Assembly (NCBI GenBank): GCA_020852155.1
Contig: JADZBJ010000348.1
Coordinates: 1-6,006 of the forward strand
Direction: 5' to 3'
From: Saprospiraceae bacterium
GTDB lineage: Bacteria; Bacteroidota; Bacteroidia; Chitinophagales; Saprospiraceae
Length of the DNA stretch: 6,006 nt
Below, piece after piece: positions 5,348 to 6,006 of this stretch. The stretch's first letter is position 1. The number at the start of each line of letters is the position of its first letter. The position numbers and the translations under genes were made by a program. Below the pieces are notes generated by a model. The model saw only the letters and a list, made by a program, of their open reading frames with translations. It did no database searches and was not told where the DNA came from.

Positions 5348-6006
5348 GTTTTTTTGGCGTCTTTGATGCGTTCCCAGGCCTCGTTGATCTGCTGAAATTT
5401 CTCCTTGGCGTGGCGCAGGGCTTCGGGCGTTGCGCCGCGAGCGGCCATTTTATCCGGGTGCCATTGTACGGCCAGCGCGCGGTATTTACTTTTTATAGCA
5501 TCCAGCGAATCAGAAGGCTGAGCGCCCAGAATGGCATAATGCGGATCGAGCGGCGACCAGCGGTTGGCGCTGCCATTGCCGCCCGTCTGACTGGAGCGCG
5601 ACTGGAAATACCGGCTTTTGATGCGTTCGTATTGCAAACGGCCGATGTGAAAAATACCGGCGGCGCGCAGGAGCAGTTCTTCTTCGCGCGGGTGCAGGCG
5701 ACCGTCGCAGGCAGCCATGGAAAACAGCAAATCCATCATGTTGAGCACGTGATGGCGATCGCGGCCAAAATCCTGAAAGAAAGCGCGAATGTATTGATCG
5801 AAAGTTTCGTTGGAAGACTTGGCCTGGTTCCAGATTTTGATGCCTTGTGTGCGGCCTTGCTGGTTCATTTTGAAGGTTTGCGCCATCAAAAATTCCATGT
5901 GCTGCACTTCCCGGTTGTTGACCGGGCCATCGGCTTTGGCTAATTTGGCTAGCAGGCGGAAGACATGAAAAAAGAACTCGCCCTGACGTTTTTGATAAGC
6001 CTTGTA
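5344..6006 (-). CDS. DjlA-like TerB/J-domain co-chaperone (5' end beyond window edge)
   Basis: The frame is open without a stop from 6006 down to the TGA at 5346-5344, 220 codons. The GTG at 5907 is internal, because the residues encoded upstream of it (FFFHVFRLLAKLAKADGPVN, then NRE) are the classic start of a TerB-like helical domain. That domain covers about residues 8-135 of the fragment and has two acidic turns (KADGPVN and ACDGRLHPREEE) typical of TerB repeats. A Ser/Gly/Asn-rich linker leads to a C-terminal J domain (about 154-220) starting DPHYAILG, with the Hsp70-stimulating HPD at 183-185. TerB followed by J domain is the DjlA architecture; E. coli DjlA has an N-terminal membrane anchor, which cannot be checked here. 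It should stimulate DnaK ATPase. The last four bases overlap the yigZ-like start (ATGA), so the two genes form an operon. Confidence 0.92.
   Translation of the reverse strand, partial: YKAYQKRQGEFFFHVFRLLAKLAKADGPVNNREVQHMEFLMAQTFKMNQQGRTQGIKIWNQAKSSNETFDQYIRAFFQDFGRDRHHVLNMMDLLFSMAACDGRLHPREEELLLRAAGIFHIGRLQYERIKSRYFQSRSSQTGGNGSANRWSPLDPHYAILGAQPSDSLDAIKSKYRALAVQWHPDKMAARGATPEALRHAKEKFQQINEAWERIKDAKKT

Noticed and set aside
5410..5943. 177-codon plus-strand open frame opposite the J-domain gene
   Set aside because: It is fully antisense to a well-supported TerB/J-domain gene, has no recognisable domain, and its openness follows from the codon pattern of the real gene.

Overview
The window reads as chromosomal DNA of a Bacteroidota bacterium, possibly of the Saprospiria/Chitinophagia side. 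The reasons are a PanD of very Bacteroidota-like sequence, start codons without clear Shine-Dalgarno sequences, one upstream element matching the Bacteroidota -7 consensus TAnnTTTG, and a lipoprotein/outer-membrane-barrel gene pair. The phylum is fairly secure; anything finer is a guess. Genes are of moderate GC and the spacers are AT-rich.

Layout: (1) 1-399 (+) is the C-terminal third of tryptophan synthase beta (trpB), cut by the left edge, followed by panD, 496-852 (+), which makes beta-alanine for pantothenate/CoA. (2) 853-1015 is a repeat-dense gap between convergent genes. It has a 29-30 nt inverted repeat whose arms contain the stop codons of both flanking genes, a five-copy 10-bp tandem array and a three-copy 16-bp array. 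(3) 1016-3535 (-) is a probable two-gene operon: an outer-membrane beta-barrel (2615-3535), then a PAP2-superfamily, vanadium-haloperoxidase-like probable lipoprotein (1016-2578) with the complete active-site motif set. A TAnnTTTG-type promoter and a 9-bp GC-rich leader hairpin lie upstream. (4) 3536-3802 is the AT-rich divergent spacer. (5) 3803-4588 (+) is a short-chain dehydrogenase/reductase whose Tyr/Lys catalytic positions are Ser/Arg. (6) 4589-4705 is a second convergent gap holding a 19-bp tandem array. (7) 4706-6006 (-) is a translationally coupled pair: a DjlA-like TerB/J-domain protein running off the right edge, overlapping by ATGA a YigZ/IMPACT-family protein.

Most of this is housekeeping or common accessory content. 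I do not see a new multi-gene defence, mobile or biosynthetic system. The observations most worth following are the repeat structures in both convergent gaps (especially the inverted repeat spanning both stop codons), the haloperoxidase-like lipoprotein plus barrel operon with its leader hairpin, and the SDR with an altered catalytic tetrad.
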